A DNA stretch of 64,000 bases, taken from the NCBI GenBank assembly GCA_913060815.1, contig CAJXSZ010000013.1, positions 28,934 through 92,933 of the forward strand, in the 5' to 3' direction. Source of the stretch: an uncultured Sulfitobacter sp. (GTDB lineage Bacteria; Pseudomonadota; Alphaproteobacteria; Rhodobacterales; Rhodobacteraceae). The translations under genes and the position numbers were made by a program. This document shows positions 8,536-17,452 of the stretch, piece by piece (positions within the stretch are counted from its first letter, which is position 1; each line of letters opens with the position of its first letter). The notes under the pieces were generated by a model. The model saw only the letters and a program-made list of their open reading frames with translations. It ran no database searches and had not been told where the DNA came from.

Positions 8536-8560
8536 TGACCCCCTGACTCTTAAGCCTTGA

Positions 8561-9229
8561 GTTGACAGCTGCGCTTATGAAAATGCTGAGGCGGCACGTA
8601 CAGCGGTCAGTGTGCCGTATGCTGACAAATGGTCGCTTTTGCGGGATTTGACGAAAGTGAGGCATGTCTTTGACATCACAGATAGAGATCTGGAGGTGCT
8701 GAGCGCGCCACTGTCTTTTCATAAAGGGGACCCGCTTTCCGATAATGAAAGTCTTGTGGTGCTACCCTCAAACGAGAGCCTGTCAGAACGGGCGCATAGC
8801 ATGCAAGAGAGTACTGATCTTGAACTTTGCCAAGAAAGCAAAGAGCGGAAAGTTGATGTTGGCTCTGATAAACAGAGAACAGAGACTAATAGGGTAATAG
8901 CAGAGCCTAACATGCCGCTTGGTTTGGTGTTGAAGGCGTGCCCGGACATTCTGCAATATGCCAATGACGAGATCCACCATTGGCATCAGCTTGTTTCGGC
9001 AGTTGGCGTGGTCAGTGGTATGATGGGCATCAGTCAGAATACGTCGGCCGAGGCTCAGGCCCATATGGGTCATGACATTGCAGCCGTCACCGTCGCCGCC
9101 ATTCTTCAAAGAGCGACCGATATCAATTCTCCGGGTGGGTATCTGCGGAGCTTGACCAGGAAATCTATCGAAAGCGCCTTCTCGCCTGGGCCGATCGTGA
9201 TGGCGCTTTTGCAGAGGGACGTTGACTGA
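8561..9229 (+). pseudogene. repC: repC remnant: RepABC initiator with its central part deleted
   Basis: The open frame begins after a TGA at 8558-8560; a GTG at 8612 is a possible start. The first 60-70 residues match the RepC N-terminal region (DKWSLLRDLTKVRHVFDITD, then SFHKGD and PSNESLSERAHSM). The frame then jumps straight to the RepC linker and C-terminal domain (LVLKACPDI, VSGMMGISQN, AAILQRATDINSPGGYLRSL). A full RepC is near 400 residues; about 150-200 central residues, including the winged-helix recognition region, are absent with the frame kept. No repA or repB precedes it. It is most likely non-functional debris of an earlier or co-integrated RepABC replicon, though a short protein may still be made. 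Confidence 0.75.
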
Positions 9230-9370
9230 GTTGAGAGCTGTCAACTGTGGCCGAGGGGTCTGCGGTACAAGCCGCTGTTGGCAAAAGCAACGCACGCACT
9301 GGTGGGCTGAGATTAACGAATAAGCCCGAGATTGCCCCTCGAACTCTCATTGAAAAAGGGCATGAACAAG

Positions 9371-9631
9371 ATGGATGAATACAGTGATTATGTACACGGA
9401 CTCGACGCTCCCGCTAAGGATGGTTTTGACATTGTTCCAAATGACGGGGCCGATCTGGAAAAGGTAACACGAGCCGTGCATGTCGGAACAGGTGGTGCTG
9501 TTCGCGTGACATTGAAGAGCGGAGCTATCGTCACCTTTTTCGGTTTGGGCGCCGGAGCACTACTGCCAATACGTGCCTCGCGCGTTCATTCGACGGGAAC
9601 AACAGCGAGTGATTTGGTCGCTTTGCTATGA
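9371..9631 (+). CDS. Spike base protein of the RCAP_Rcc01079 family (GTA GhsA-like)
   Basis: A small protein of 86 residues carrying the family core: PNDGADLEKVTRAVHVGTGG, then a beta-hairpin ending in 'TFFGLGAGALLPIRASRVHS' and the tail TGTTASDLVAL. In the Rhodobacter capsulatus gene transfer agent, Rcc01079 and Rcc01080 (GhsA/GhsB) form head spikes that bind the host capsule. The start at 9371 has AAAGGG 9-10 bases upstream; in-frame starts at 9362 and 9332 are possible. Its stop overlaps the next start (ATGA), making the first of four coupled genes. No capsid, portal, terminase or integrase gene is nearby, so this is not a normal prophage. Confidence 0.8.
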   Translation: MDEYSDYVHGLDAPAKDGFDIVPNDGADLEKVTRAVHVGTGGAVRVTLKSGAIVTFFGLGAGALLPIRASRVHSTGTTASDLVALL

Positions 9632-12210
9632 AACAGATCAATCTTTCGCTCAGCCGCAAGCCACAGATTGTGCAGGCCAGCGTCCCGTTGATTAATCAAT
9701 TACAGGTCTTGGCGGTGACAGAGGCAGACGCTCAGGTGATGGCTTCGGCGTCATCAAATGGAGCTACTGTCTACCTCTATGTGTCTTTGTCAGCGACGCC
9801 CCCGACGGAGGCCGATATGATCTCTGGCGCGGGTGCTGAGTGGTTTGGTTCATTCGTGATGTCGAGTGCGCCGTCAGGAATGTCAGGGCCATCCGGTCTC
9901 GCGCCGGGGACGGCCTATTATCTCTATGCATTGGCTGAACAGAACGGCGAACACAGCGCGTTTCAATCGGTAAGCTTTGCGACAGATGTTCCAGACACTG
10001 TTGCGCCAACGCTGAGCGAAGCTGATTTTACTGTCAACGATGAAACCAACGTTGATCTGGCTGTCACGACCAACGAGAACAATGGCGACCTCTACGTTGT
10101 TGTCACGACCACTCAGGCTACACCAACAGCCGCTCAAATGAGATTGGGGCAAGACAGCACCGGCGTTGCCGCGGGCTACTCCAATGGCGGGCAGGCGGTT
10201 TCGGAGGCAGGGGTGCAGCTCATCTCGGCCAACGACCTTACGCAAGCTGCGTACTACGCCTACTTCATGCAGGATGACAGGATGGGGAATACATCTTCCG
10301 TCCTTGAGGCTGGTCCCTTCACGCCATCTGATGTCACAATTCCGATAGTGTCTTCGGTGGAGATAGTGACCACTGGAACAACCACGGCACTGCTGACCTT
10401 TAACACCGATACGGACGAGGGTGATGCCTTCTTCATTGTGCAGCCCGCGGGGGAGGCTGCTCCTACATTGGCGCAGATAAAGGCAGGGGCTGTCGGAACG
10501 GTCCAGGGCCAGCAAGCGGTAAGCGCCGCTGGGCCTCAGAGCGCCGAAATTACAGGACTATCGGAGGCGGTGGCATATCTCGCTTACGTGGCCCAAGTGG
10601 ATGCCGCTGGAAATGACAGTCTCGTTGTCGCAGCTTTCGCCGAGGCGATCACGGACAGTAGTTTTGCGCAAAGCTGGACACAGGCCGATATCGGCATCGG
10701 GTTTGCCAGCTTTTCGACGGCAGGCGGACAGTTTGATGCAGAAAAGACCGCGTCAGGTGGTTTCGGGCAGGCCTATAGCGACGCCTTTATTGATGGTAGT
10801 GTGAGTGAACTCATAACCATTCAACTGGTGTTTGGGGCATCAACTACTGTGACATCTTTTGATGTTTCTTTGTCGTTCACGTCGAACCATCGCAGTACTA
10901 CCGTCCAGATCGATCCAAGTGGCGGCGGTACATTTACGGCGGAGGTTGAAATCACCTCGGGCGGCGGTCCTTACTCTGTTTTACTGGGCACCGATCAGCT
11001 GGGCATCGTGGATGTGGAGAGCGTGCAAAGGATTGCGTCAGCCTCTGGAGCGGTGGTATTCATCGGCGTTGGCCAATCGCTGAATGCGGGGCGGGGTGGT
11101 ACGATTGTCCAGTCTGGCGGTAGTGACGCTATCATGGCGACAGGCGGCGCGCATATCAGCAGCTTCAATTTTTGGTCGTCCAATCAGGAGCATGCGCTGA
11201 ACCAAGCCGATTGGGCCTCTACAGTGCCCTTTGCCGAAGGAGGGGGAGGACAGTCACCACTTGCCGGAGTGGCAAACATCCTGACAGACTATGATGATGT
11301 GCTGCTGCACTCGGCGGCAATCGGTGCGCGAACGCTGGAAACCCTTCACAATTCTTATCATCAAGTTTCGGCTGCCGTTGAGCGCAGTGTTTCTCTGCTC
11401 AAAGGAGAGGGCTACGCGCGCAGTGATATCAGTATCATGTTCTCCATGAAGCATGGCGAGGCGAACGCCAATTCGCAAACCTCACAAGCAGATTACGAGA
11501 CCTTGCTGACAAACTATATCAACCGTTGCCGGATCGCGGTGCGGCAGGCATTGCGTGATCCATCCTACGTCGCCAAGTTCCATATTTCGTTTCCGATAAA
11601 GCAAAACCAGCCTGATGCGGATCGCACGATCAAAAAGTCCATTCTGGCGGTTGCGGACACGTTGCCCAATGTGATCATCGGCGAGGTCTACTCCGTTCCC
11701 GCGGAAGCGGATCGCGTCCATCCGACGGTTGCTGGCTACGTACTTATGGGTGAGCGCGCGGCGTATCAGGTCGAAAAAAACATCGCAGCCATGCGCTGCA
11801 CCTCCTTTTCGGGGGTCGGCACGGGCTGGACTGCGACCTTTAACAAGCCTGTGGTGCAGGACGCGCGTTACAATTGGGGTGCAAACCTGAATGCGGCGCA
11901 TTCAGAGGAGGGGCTTGAGGTCTGGGACAACGGTGCGTCGGCATTTATTGCCATCACCAGTCTGACATATTCGGGCAACGATATCGCTATCACGCTGGCC
12001 TCTGCGCCCATCGGCACACCAGAGCTGCGCATTGCGTCGCAAGACACCTCTGGCACCCTTGTCGGAGAAAGTGGCCCGCCCGGCGATATTCACAACCCAA
12101 GTCATACGGGCTGCGCAGTGCGGTCCACTGATGCGGGCTGGGCAAGCCCTTTTGACCCGACATACACGCACTATGACTGGTGCATCCCTCAAATCGTGGA
12201 GGCCACGTAA
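9628..12210 (+). CDS. Spike fibre: Fn3-like repeats plus SGNH-type esterase domain
   Basis: An 860-residue protein of modular build. Residues about 25-350 hold three Fn3-like beta repeats, each with a TPTxAQM/APTLAQI-type helix and a 'GL..a.yYlYa' end. A Gly/Ser-rich beta-sandwich follows (about 350-470), then a SGNH/sialate-esterase-like domain beginning GVGQSLNAGRG (about 479-489, candidate Ser nucleophile in GQS) and ending with DRVHPTVAGY (about 695-704, candidate Asp/His pair). A C-terminal beta domain follows. The order, a fibre plus a deacetylase behind a spike base, resembles phage/GTA receptor-binding proteins that recognise or de-acetylate capsule. Overlaps neighbours by ATGA and TAATG. 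Enzyme activity and substrate are inferred. Confidence 0.7.
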   Translation: MKQINLSLSRKPQIVQASVPLINQLQVLAVTEADAQVMASASSNGATVYLYVSLSATPPTEADMISGAGAEWFGSFVMSSAPSGMSGPSGLAPGTAYYLYALAEQNGEHSAFQSVSFATDVPDTVAPTLSEADFTVNDETNVDLAVTTNENNGDLYVVVTTTQATPTAAQMRLGQDSTGVAAGYSNGGQAVSEAGVQLISANDLTQAAYYAYFMQDDRMGNTSSVLEAGPFTPSDVTIPIVSSVEIVTTGTTTALLTFNTDTDEGDAFFIVQPAGEAAPTLAQIKAGAVGTVQGQQAVSAAGPQSAEITGLSEAVAYLAYVAQVDAAGNDSLVVAAFAEAITDSSFAQSWTQADIGIGFASFSTAGGQFDAEKTASGGFGQAYSDAFIDGSVSELITIQLVFGASTTVTSFDVSLSFTSNHRSTTVQIDPSGGGTFTAEVEITSGGGPYSVLLGTDQLGIVDVESVQRIASASGAVVFIGVGQSLNAGRGGTIVQSGGSDAIMATGGAHISSFNFWSSNQEHALNQADWASTVPFAEGGGGQSPLAGVANILTDYDDVLLHSAAIGARTLETLHNSYHQVSAAVERSVSLLKGEGYARSDISIMFSMKHGEANANSQTSQADYETLLTNYINRCRIAVRQALRDPSYVAKFHISFPIKQNQPDADRTIKKSILAVADTLPNVIIGEVYSVPAEADRVHPTVAGYVLMGERAAYQVEKNIAAMRCTSFSGVGTGWTATFNKPVVQDARYNWGANLNAAHSEEGLEVWDNGASAFIAITSLTYSGNDIAITLASAPIGTPELRIASQDTSGTLVGESGPPGDIHNPSHTGCAVRSTDAGWASPFDPTYTHYDWCIPQIVEAT

Positions 12211-12920
12211 TGCCCGCATCCAATATACCCGGCTGGCAGCTGGGCTACCGCTTCAACGCGGCCAACTATGCAAACAGTGAGTTTGCTGACCTGACTGGCA
12301 ACAATAACCCTCTGGAAGTGCTCAATGGGTCTCCTGTCTTTGAAACGGTCGATGCCCACGAATGTGTAAAGCTGGATAACACTTGGAATGCCCGTTTTTG
12401 GCACCCGAATGTGTGGCAAGGCACAGTGGTGCTGGTTGCGCGTCTTGATCGGGTCTCTGGTGGGACGCTGGTGCGGTATCCCATCGGCTTTGCACGAGAT
12501 GGCAGCAACGGTAGTAGCAATCGTTTGGTCGCGCTTTTTGTGGGCAACGACCGGCGCGTTCAATTGACCAGCGGGGGCAATGTTACAGCTGGCCCTGCGA
12601 ACCTCAGCGACAGTGTGATCGGCACGCTTGTGCTGTGTCAGGATCAAATCCGGCAAAACACCTATTGGACGCTGGACGGTGTTGCGGTGAATTCGGGCAC
12701 TGCTGCGACCGGTATCATCAATGGGAACCGTCATCAGATGGGGTCGAATGCGGACGGTGCTCATCTTGGGGCGCTTTTCGGTGATGTTTCAAACACGACA
12801 CCAGACAGCGCCGTGAATATCCATCTTTTCGAGATGCATTTCTTCGAGGCCAATCCAATCGAGGATGCGGCAATGGAGTTGCAAGAGTTTCTGGCAGAGC
12901 TTTCTGGTAAATATGCTTGA
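12210..12920 (+). CDS. LamG/concanavalin-like beta-sandwich protein of the spike operon
   Basis: A 236-residue protein starting at an ATG that overlaps the previous stop (TAATG), with GGAGG about 9 bases upstream. The middle (about 50-215) has the alternating pattern of a concanavalin-like jelly roll: TVVLVARLDR, RLVALFVGNDRRVQLTSGG, then TYWTLDGVAVNSG and IHLFEMHFFEANPIED. The last pattern resembles LamG-type domains in phage tail proteins, where a final 'E...f..gl..' helix closes the fold. It probably binds glycan as part of the spike. No enzyme motif is seen. Assignment is by fold-like pattern and context. Confidence 0.55.
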   Translation: MPASNIPGWQLGYRFNAANYANSEFADLTGNNNPLEVLNGSPVFETVDAHECVKLDNTWNARFWHPNVWQGTVVLVARLDRVSGGTLVRYPIGFARDGSNGSSNRLVALFVGNDRRVQLTSGGNVTAGPANLSDSVIGTLVLCQDQIRQNTYWTLDGVAVNSGTAATGIINGNRHQMGSNADGAHLGALFGDVSNTTPDSAVNIHLFEMHFFEANPIEDAAMELQEFLAELSGKYA

Positions 12921-15091
12921 TGGTGTATGATCTGAGACGCTTCGATGCCGAGCTCGCCGCGGTCGATGCAACGCGATCATTTACGCAGTCAATCAACCCT
13001 TCGTATGGTGAGAACGAATGGTCTGTTGCCGGGTATGCGATTACAGCGGGTTCGGATACGGCCGTTCAGCACGGCGCCTCCGAGGCGCTCTATCAGCTCG
13101 GCTATCGCTTCTGGACGCCCGCCAAGCGAACCCGGCCGGGTGTACTTCCGTCCGGTGGGGTGATCCTGCCTCGGCAGGAGTTCTCTTTTTCCTACATTCG
13201 GCAGTTCTTTAATTACGGGGCAGGGGGTGGAAACACTGGCGCTGATCTGAAGCTGTGGAATGAGCTTCAATGCGTTGATGATACCCGCAGGCCGGTAGGC
13301 CATGCGTATCCGGCGATAATAAATGCGATTGATGCACAAGACAGGTTTTTTTCCAATAATCCCAATTACATGACAGGATCTGTTGGAAGTGCAACTAACT
13401 CATTCAATCTGGACCTGACAGGGTCCGATTATACCGCGTTGATTAATCGGGTTGCGGAACATCTTGCTGTAAATCTGAATGCGCAAAAGCGTGCATCTAT
13501 TGACCCGAATGATGGCAGCACATGGGCAAGTGAACAGGTGTTCGGGTTTGCCAACGACGTGGCGGCGGTCATCGCGCAGGCCGAGCCGGACGTGATGCTG
13601 GGCCTTTACGCCTATGCGGGGCACAGAGCCCCTGTCAGCTTCCAATGTCCCAGACTTTACGTGGATATCGCGAGGGGGTTCAACAATCTGGGTATTGGCT
13701 ATCTGGCCATGGGCAAGCTGTGGTCCGAGGTCGTTCCCGAATTTGGTCTACGCTGCTATGGCGATATAGCGGCGTGGGATGGCTACATGCGGCATTTGCC
13801 CGCTCGATATCTGGATGACTTTGCAGAACATGCAACAGATGGTGCGGTGGGCATCAGCATGGAAACGAGCGGAAACTGGACAAAGAACCTGATTGCTAAA
13901 CAGCATTGGGTACGGCACTGGCGCAATGGGACGACGACATATCAGGACGTTCTTTTGGATGCGGTCGACAAACTCTATGAGGGAGATAGTCGTGTTGCGG
14001 ACCTCTTTACGTTCTGGTCCACATCGAGTGCTTCGGCCAGCACACTCGGGATGGTACATGCAGCCAAGATTGTGGACGCCATGCCTGACACCGAGTATCG
14101 CGCCGAGTTCGAGCGTTATCTGAGCATCGCCTTGACCCACGAAAAGCTGCACAGTTCACGTATTGTAGAGTTCAGCGGGCCATACTTTACAGGGCTAGAG
14201 CGCAACCTGAGGGCGTCCAAGGCTGCGGAGGCCGACAGTGAATTTCACCATTATGCCTATGCGCGCCGGATGGCCAATTCCAACACGGGGTCGAATGGCC
14301 GCTCGGACTTGAGCTTTGAAGCAAATCCGCATTGGGAGCGGTTCCCACTTGCCTACGACCATGCGGATTTTCTGGCAGCACTCGGAGAGGCGGAACAGCA
14401 GCTTGTGCAGCGTCCCTCAGAGTTGCGAGATGAAAACCTGATTGTGGTAGAGACTGAACCCTATCTTGGAGCAACACCTTCTGTGGCGGTAAGTTACAAT
14501 ACCGAAGGCTCTGCAACATTTGTGTTCTTAGGGCCGGGCACCGTTACGATTGATTATGGAACCGAGACGACAAAGAATGACATTCTCTCCTTCGGCAGTG
14601 GTCTTCATCAATTCACAATAACGGGCAAGGCCACTACGACATGGACGGGGGGTATCCTCTTTTTGTCACTATATCCTGCCACGCGTCTTGAACCGAACTT
14701 GGGTGATAGGATTGGTCTGCAAAGATGGGCCTACGCCCCAAGAATTGTCGCTGGTAAAGTCTCGGTGTCATCAGGCTCGCGGATAAGGTTTGGTACCGCG
14801 GATGGGCGGTTTGATATCAGGGAGTCTCGACCTCCTTTCACTTCCGGCTTTGCTGACCCGCGCGGTCTGCCGTCAGGTGTGGTGAGAATTGATAACGTCA
14901 ACACGCGCGGGGTCCATCAGCTCACAAACCTCAATCCGTATGTCTCTCCGACACCTTACAGGATGCTCATGCCGTTTGCTTTGGCTCAGCGAGAGTTTCC
15001 TGATATGGTATTCAACGGAAATGGTAGTCGTCCCGATGTTCAGAATCTGTCGGATGAGACTGCCGAGCAACCTGCGCAAACAGAGGATTAA
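12920..15091 (+). CDS. DUF4838-like glycan-active protein of the spike operon
   Basis: A 723-residue protein beginning at an ATG overlapping the previous stop (TGATG). The N-terminal part (about 15-75) resembles the GH67-type N-terminal domain: AGSDTAVQHGASEALYQLGY then RFWTPAKRT. A predicted TIM-barrel-like region follows, with FANDVAAVIAQAEPDVMLGL and YAYAGHRAP, the pattern of DUF4838 proteins often found in polysaccharide-degradation loci. The last 200 residues are beta-rich. It is most simply a capsule-directed depolymerase or lectin of the spike complex. Catalytic residues cannot be assigned by eye. The gene ends 140 bases from the convergent acylation operon. Confidence 0.6.
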   Translation: MVYDLRRFDAELAAVDATRSFTQSINPSYGENEWSVAGYAITAGSDTAVQHGASEALYQLGYRFWTPAKRTRPGVLPSGGVILPRQEFSFSYIRQFFNYGAGGGNTGADLKLWNELQCVDDTRRPVGHAYPAIINAIDAQDRFFSNNPNYMTGSVGSATNSFNLDLTGSDYTALINRVAEHLAVNLNAQKRASIDPNDGSTWASEQVFGFANDVAAVIAQAEPDVMLGLYAYAGHRAPVSFQCPRLYVDIARGFNNLGIGYLAMGKLWSEVVPEFGLRCYGDIAAWDGYMRHLPARYLDDFAEHATDGAVGISMETSGNWTKNLIAKQHWVRHWRNGTTTYQDVLLDAVDKLYEGDSRVADLFTFWSTSSASASTLGMVHAAKIVDAMPDTEYRAEFERYLSIALTHEKLHSSRIVEFSGPYFTGLERNLRASKAAEADSEFHHYAYARRMANSNTGSNGRSDLSFEANPHWERFPLAYDHADFLAALGEAEQQLVQRPSELRDENLIVVETEPYLGATPSVAVSYNTEGSATFVFLGPGTVTIDYGTETTKNDILSFGSGLHQFTITGKATTTWTGGILFLSLYPATRLEPNLGDRIGLQRWAYAPRIVAGKVSVSSGSRIRFGTADGRFDIRESRPPFTSGFADPRGLPSGVVRIDNVNTRGVHQLTNLNPYVSPTPYRMLMPFALAQREFPDMVFNGNGSRPDVQNLSDETAEQPAQTED

Positions 15092-15231
15092 CTCATATTA
15101 ATTCCCTGTGTTAAACACTCTGGGCAATGGCTGCCGCCAGTAGGGCAGGGGGCTTTTCTGCCTAAACGATCCTGTCCTCGACCAAAACCGTTTCTGATTC
15201 CTGCTCGTTAATCGACGCAAACCCGACGAAC

Positions 15232-15348
15232 TTAGAATTCGTTGTAAGGTGATTCCTGTAGGCCGGGTACAATAAAGAACAGCAGGAGGACCGCGACCAC
15301 CAGAATGCAGAAGATCTTTAGGAGTTCGGTTTGGCGGGGGGTCATCAT
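15232..15348 (-). CDS. DltX-like micropeptide (38 residues, one membrane helix, C-terminal YNEF)
   Basis: A short frame not normally annotated: ATG at 15348 overlaps the stop of the MBOAT gene (ATGA) and the frame ends at TAA 15232-15234. It encodes a basic/polar N-terminus of about 10 residues, a hydrophobic helix (about 12-27, KIFCILVVAVLLLFFIV) and the tail PGLQESPYNEF. Gram-positive DltX peptides share exactly this plan, a single membrane helix and a C-terminal YNEF, and their tyrosine is thought to take part in acyl transfer with DltB and DltD. Translational coupling to an MBOAT gene behind DltA-, DltC- and DltD-like genes makes the match much more than chance. Confidence 0.75.
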   Translation of the reverse strand: MMTPRQTELLKIFCILVVAVLLLFFIVPGLQESPYNEF

Positions 15349-16388
15349 GAGACAGGTCCATAATTTGCAAACCAGGACAGGCAGATCACCATAGTCCAAA
15401 CAAAGACACGTGTTGTGTTACGCTTCGCTCTGCTTTCAGAAACGTCGCCACTGTAAGCGAGCAACAGACCGTGGCAAAGACCCCAGACAAAATAGCCAAG
15501 TGTCAGATTGTGCCAGAGCCCCATGAAAACAAATGCCCCCACTGTAGCAATCTTGGGCGGAACACCCTTTAGGTTAAGTGGAAGAAAAATATACTGCAGA
15601 ACGAACTGCGCCATGGAGCGGTGCCACCTGTTCCAGAACTCCTTGATTGTGCGCGCTTTCCAAGGGCGGTCAAAATTCACGGGCAAACGGTACCCGAAGA
15701 ATCGAGAGGTGTGTTCGGCAATCAGGGATTGGCCCCAGAAGGCCGCAAACAGCTGCAGGAACAAGAACGGCCAGTCGACGAAGAATATGTCCAACACATC
15801 CTGTTGCAGTGTTGTGCCCAAGTTGCCAACTGCGGGCGATAGCAGAATTACCAGAACGATACCCTGCAACACCATTCGGTAGTCACGTAGGCCAATTTCT
15901 TCCGCTGCTCCCGCCCGGTTCTGATCGCGCAACAGTGTTCCCGAAAACACCGGCCCGATCACAATGGCAGGCAAAAAGAACGCTGCAGGAAAGACCCAGT
16001 ATACATCAGACAGAGGTATTTTCTTGCGGCTGTTGAGAAGCTGCTTGGCTGTCATGAAAATGCGGATTGTCGAAAAGGATATTGCAAGTGTGACAACGGG
16101 CATTGCCAGCAACCAGTAGTGAAGATCGACGAAAAACAGATTGGCCAGTAGAAGGTACGGGCCATACTTGCGCCAATTTGATGATCGATCAAGACGGCCA
16201 AAGCAAACCACCATGATGCAAGCTTCGAGCGTTGTTAACACGATGAACCCGGCAGCAACCGGAGCAAAAATTGCCACGGCAATCAGCCCCGCCACGCTTA
16301 GAACGTGCACTCCCGCACGACGCGGCAGCAGTTGGCACAAGCACCAAACCAGTAAGATCACAATTAGATGTTGAAGCGGCTGTATCAA
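15345..16388 (-). CDS. MBOAT-family O-acyltransferase (DltB/AlgI-like)
   Basis: A membrane-bound acyltransferase that passes an acyl group from a carrier protein across the inner membrane. The 347 residues contain about nine hydrophobic segments and the MBOAT core: FWNRWHRSMAQFVLQYIFLP in the middle, then GLWHNLTLGYFVWGLCHG with the conserved catalytic histidine near 293 and a second histidine near 306. It is shorter than most AlgI proteins and closer to DltB in length. Start and stop overlap its neighbours by ATGA on both sides. With a carrier protein and adenylating enzyme in the same operon, the donor is probably an aminoacyl or acyl thioester rather than acetyl-CoA. The acyl group is unknown. 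Confidence 0.9.
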   Translation of the reverse strand: MIQPLQHLIVILLVWCLCQLLPRRAGVHVLSVAGLIAVAIFAPVAAGFIVLTTLEACIMVVCFGRLDRSSNWRKYGPYLLLANLFFVDLHYWLLAMPVVTLAISFSTIRIFMTAKQLLNSRKKIPLSDVYWVFPAAFFLPAIVIGPVFSGTLLRDQNRAGAAEEIGLRDYRMVLQGIVLVILLSPAVGNLGTTLQQDVLDIFFVDWPFLFLQLFAAFWGQSLIAEHTSRFFGYRLPVNFDRPWKARTIKEFWNRWHRSMAQFVLQYIFLPLNLKGVPPKIATVGAFVFMGLWHNLTLGYFVWGLCHGLLLAYSGDVSESRAKRNTTRVFVWTMVICLSWFANYGPVS

Positions 16389-17452
16389 AAGTCGAACCCA
16401 AGAAGTTCATCGATTAAATATCGCGAATAAATCAGGCCAGCGTAGGGCGTCATATGGTGGGTGTCTGAAAAGCTGTTGGCAAACTCGGCCCCTACTTCGG
16501 ATTCAAATAGGTTGTAGGGATGTATGAGTGGGTATCCAGGGAACACCGTTGCAATCTCATCGACCTCGACTTGTGTAAGTTCGGTATCCCCCAGAGAGGG
16601 CATAATCATCAGCGTTACCGAACTGCCCGCATCTTCTAACATGGAGATAATCTTCTCGATCCGGTCGGTTTCAAAATGTCGAAATGGTCGGCTTGGCGCG
16701 AGTGGGAGAAAGCCGCTGGCCTCCTTTGACCAATTGGCCCGAAGTCGCTGCAAAGCGGGGCTGTCTTCGAACGTCAGGTCATCGTGAACGGTATTGTAGA
16801 GAAATTCTTGATTGCCATGACGATACATCTCTTCGCCCTCGCATCGGTCTTCGTTTAGAAACTGTCTGGCAGGCCAGCGTAATGCAGCGAAAATGCTGGT
16901 TTCAATTTTCTGTAGGGCAAGCGAGGGGAGAGAACGATACTCCGCCTCAAACGTGCGAGGCAGGACAGTTTGGTGCGCATTCAGAATGACACCGGAGCGG
17001 ATCTCAACGAGTTCCATAAAGCTTGCAAACTTGAAAAGACGATCCGTTATGATCGGGAGGTCTGAGGCACGTTGCTTGTCTGGATCGAATTGATAAACCA
17101 GCTCCAAGACGACATGCTCAGGTGCCCCTCGCTGTTCAAGATAGCGTTTTAAGAGCAGCTGTAATTGTGGCATGAACGGGCTGGTCGTGTTTGTAAGCGC
17201 CAGAAGTTCGATAGAGACACTCTGACCTGAATGGGCCTCGATGCGATCCATCATGTACCGAGGGTCAACCGCCCGTCCGCTTCGGCTTGCCCCGAGGAAA
17301 AGAACATCAGGAGCCGGAGCATCAAGTGCTGCCAGTTTGAAAGCGCACTCGGCAGACACATCGGTGTCAACAGATTCCAGTTTTGCGCCTATCAACGCCA
17401 GTGCAGAAAGTGAGAGCAAAATCAGGAAGGGAGCTTTCGCTACAGGGCCCAT
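16385..17452 (-). CDS. DltD/AlgJ-like membrane-anchored SGNH acyl-transfer protein
   Basis: An N-terminal hydrophobic anchor (about 8-24) is followed by a periplasmic SGNH-type domain. LFLGASRSGRAVDP (51-64) supplies the candidate Ser nucleophile (S56) and SDTHHMTPYAG near the C-terminus supplies Asp330 and His333. The AND 'elvYqfdpdk' region and 355-residue length fit DltD-like proteins better than AlgJ/AlgX. DltD proteins take the acyl group released by DltB/DltX and attach it to the envelope polymer. The gene overlaps the ligase gene upstream by 13 bases and the MBOAT gene downstream by ATGA. The acceptor is presumably the polysaccharide made by the adjacent cluster, which is inference. 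Confidence 0.75.
   Translation of the reverse strand: MGPVAKAPFLILLSLSALALIGAKLESVDTDVSAECAFKLAALDAPAPDVLFLGASRSGRAVDPRYMMDRIEAHSGQSVSIELLALTNTTSPFMPQLQLLLKRYLEQRGAPEHVVLELVYQFDPDKQRASDLPIITDRLFKFASFMELVEIRSGVILNAHQTVLPRTFEAEYRSLPSLALQKIETSIFAALRWPARQFLNEDRCEGEEMYRHGNQEFLYNTVHDDLTFEDSPALQRLRANWSKEASGFLPLAPSRPFRHFETDRIEKIISMLEDAGSSVTLMIMPSLGDTELTQVEVDEIATVFPGYPLIHPYNLFESEVGAEFANSFSDTHHMTPYAGLIYSRYLIDELLGFDF

Noticed and set aside
8245..8538. RepB C-terminus upstream of the repC remnant
   Set aside because: Frames in this stretch were compared by eye with the usual RepB end and none resembled it.
9371..15091. Complete prophage
   Set aside because: No integrase, terminase, portal, capsid, holin or lysin gene is found around the spike genes.
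15098..15370. 90-codon minus-strand frame overlapping the DltX-like peptide
   Set aside because: Different frame, Arg/Pro/Ser-rich and without family resemblance; the coupled YNEF frame explains the region better.
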